Source of the DNA: Prinia subflava
Lineage: Eukaryota > Chordata > Aves > Passeriformes > Cisticolidae
DNA: 64,000 nt
Reading direction: 5' to 3'
Assembly (NCBI RefSeq): GCF_021018805.1
Contig: NC_086247.1
Span: 144,576,378 to 144,640,377 of the forward strand
Under the pieces are notes generated by a model. The model had not been told where the DNA came from. It saw only the letters and a program-made list of their open reading frames with translations, and ran no database searches. This document shows positions 62,181-64,000 of the stretch, piece after piece; the first letter of the stretch is position 1, and the number at the start of each line of letters is the position of its first letter. The translations under genes and the position numbers were made by a program.

Positions 62181-64000
62181 CTGCAAAAAGAAATATATTT
62201 TCCTTTAAGTGACAAAACACAATGAGTTTTATGTTTGACTCATTCCCAGGTGATTTTTAAAGTGAGTAAGTCTCAGGACATTTGAGGATGGTGCAAGGAG
62301 CTGTGTTCCATATAGCATGTTGAAATTCCTGAGTAGAGCAGTACCTTATTTTGGGATTGCACAGCAGACTGATTTGGATTTTGCTGAATGTTTATATCTG
62401 ATTCAAAAGTCTTTTCTTAGTTTTAGTTAAAGGGCAGCAATTAAGACACCTAGTAGCACATTTGTTTATGAATCATTGGGCTTTATGCTAAATACATGGA
62501 CACCAGTATTGTGGGAATTGCACCTACTTGTAAGTGGGTTTGTTGAAAATTTGTTGCGCAAACACTGAAGAATGTTTTGGAAAGCTGTTTGATATTTCTG
62601 AGTAGCCTGAATCATTTTATATTTTGAAGGTGGATAGGTTTAACCTTAAATACTCCAGCAGTTATCTGTGGAACTTGGTGTCATAACTCTCCATCGGTGA
62701 TTGCAACAACACTAACTAAAGTTTCTGATTTTTTTCAATATTTTCCTTTCTTCAACTACATTCTCACACCCTTTTTCAAAACCTATAAAATACTATTTAT
62801 TTATATATAACAAGTACTGTTGCTGTGGTTCAATGGATGCTACTTTATAAAATATTTCCCTTTGTCCTACCACCACTAATTAGTAGAGTGTCAGACTTTG
62901 TTGTTAAGTTCTTGGTTTATTGATTTAAGTGGATGAGGTCTACTTTGTATTTTAAGGTGTGACTTTAGTTTTAGTTTGGGTTTTTTTTCCACAGTATTTT
63001 GTAAATTAACAGTGGTCATCCATCTGCAGTGAGAAAACACCTGAGAAACTGTGTTACATGAAGGTTCAAATCTCTGTAGCCACTCCCCTAGAAGTCCTGT
63101 GAATTTTCTGGGTTAAGCAGAAGGAATCTGAGCTCTGCCACTTGTCTTCTAGACAATCTGCTTTTCTGCCACATAAATGCAAGAATTATCTTGCCTCTGA
63201 AACAGAGAAGTAAAGCAGAAATCGCCCTCACAGTGGAAAAACCCTGAACTCTCGCTGGAACTGTTCCATTAAAACTTGGTTGGCACTGTACCAGGATCTG
63301 CTCAGAAACCTCTGCCACCAATGTTTTTGAAACATTGCCTCCAGTCTGTATTTAGGCATTGCATTTCTTCTTTTATTTGCTGTAGTTGATAATTGTTTGG
63401 CTTGTAAAGCACCTAAGGATGGGGCTTCTTTGAACCCACAGGACACAGAGCCGCAGTCACAGCTGGGACGTGAATTGTGAGGACAGGTGAGGCCACAAAA
63501 GCTGGGGCTGTGCCTGGATAAGACAGGAGCAGGGCTTGCAGGTGATCATATCCCTCTGCCCCTTAGTAAATTGAGTGTGGCATTCACCTGGCAAAGGGAG
63601 ATCAGCGGGCATTGGCCACCTGCAGTTTGGTGACGTTGTCACCTCGGGCAGCCCTGGAACTGGGAGCTGGGTGTGTGGCACCCTGAGCTGGGAGTGACAA
63701 GCCAGTGTGTGTGACTGGCTGTAGCACATTTGCATCCTTTTCCAGATATCTTACACAAGAAATGAGGGAAACCTGTTAGTTTACTAAATGAGAGTAAGGA
63801 ATTGAACACGTGCTCAGTAGCAGGTGACACACAAAGCTCTGTTTCTGCATGCCATGGGAATGTCTCCCAGACCTTGAATTATATTTATGTATTAATTCAG
63901 TTTCTTGCTCTTTGAATTTTACATGAGCTTAATGTACTCACATGTTAATTGAAAATGTATTGCCAAGTTATATTAAGTTAAACTGGGGGCAGTTAAATTA

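Larger units (their letters stand above)
33510..64000 (+). other. PTPRN2: PTPRN2 intron 2, 5' part (partial)
   Basis: The next family exon should begin by completing Asp, then Gly-x-Phe-Gly-(Arg/Lys)-Cys-Gln. No acceptor followed by that pattern was found before the window ends. The stretch holds a CpG-retaining block (37.1-37.9 kb), a candidate cassette exon (43.6 kb), a solo ERVL LTR (44.2-44.8 kb) and two higher-GC unassigned blocks. The rest is AT-rich intron with short repeats. Confidence 0.72.
60831..64000. other. Unannotated intron to window end
   Basis: AT-rich with a (CT)n(AT)n microsatellite at 61236-61254, a short inverted repeat at 62161-62180 and a GC-richer patch at 63430-63720. 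No exon 3 of PTPRN2 was found before the window ends. Confidence 0.45.

Noticed and set aside
1..64000. CRISPR arrays, bacterial operons, phage or plasmid features, tRNA/rRNA genes and the PTPRN2-hosted miR-153 hairpin.
   Set aside because: None seen. The sequence is vertebrate intron, the miR-153 mature sequence was not found by eye, and that microRNA is known to sit in a much later intron of the family genes.

Overview
The window looks like a vertebrate nuclear genome, almost certainly a bird. It is AT-rich and lacks operons or long reading frames. It carries three antisense copies of the CR1 retrotransposon 3' end, a CR1/SINE-type 3' tail, and a solo LTR of the avian ERVL (class III) type, all in sequence that otherwise reads as intron. 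A passerine is the best guess from the repeats, but the species cannot be fixed from sequence alone.

The only coding sequence I can support is one 51-nt exon on the + strand at 33459-33509. It has a textbook acceptor and donor and encodes GCLFEDDLCKSFEVCVN (the first Gly and the last, still incomplete codon are shared with neighbouring exons). This matches the small second exon of the PTPRN/PTPRN2 (IA-2/phogrin) family, at the N-terminal cysteine-rich start of the RESP18-homology region. Very large flanking introns and the VN ending favour PTPRN2 over the compact PTPRN. On this reading 1-33458 is the 3' part of intron 1 and 33510-64000 is the 5' part of intron 2. Exon 1 (signal peptide, promoter) lies upstream of the window and exon 3 downstream.

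Layout: 1-13 kb holds the three CR1 copies (436-1034, 9151-9466, 12313-12880), all antisense to the gene, plus a sense CR1/SINE tail (about 10640-10745). From 13 to 33 kb is AT-rich intron with microsatellites and no confident element. After the exon, 37.1-37.9 kb is a CpG-retaining block that looks like a conserved regulatory element. At 43600-43716 a phase 1-1, 117-nt open segment with good splice sites is a possible unrecognised cassette exon. At 44240-44818 the solo LTR lies in sense orientation but lacks a visible TATA box and a canonical poly(A) signal. Two higher-GC blocks (46.4-47.3 and 50.6-51.1 kb) and a conserved-looking patch near 60.3-60.8 kb remain unassigned. Most short reading frames elsewhere appear to be chance or repeat-derived. 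I see no dedicated novel gene system; the most testable novelties are the candidate cassette exon and the intronic CpG block.
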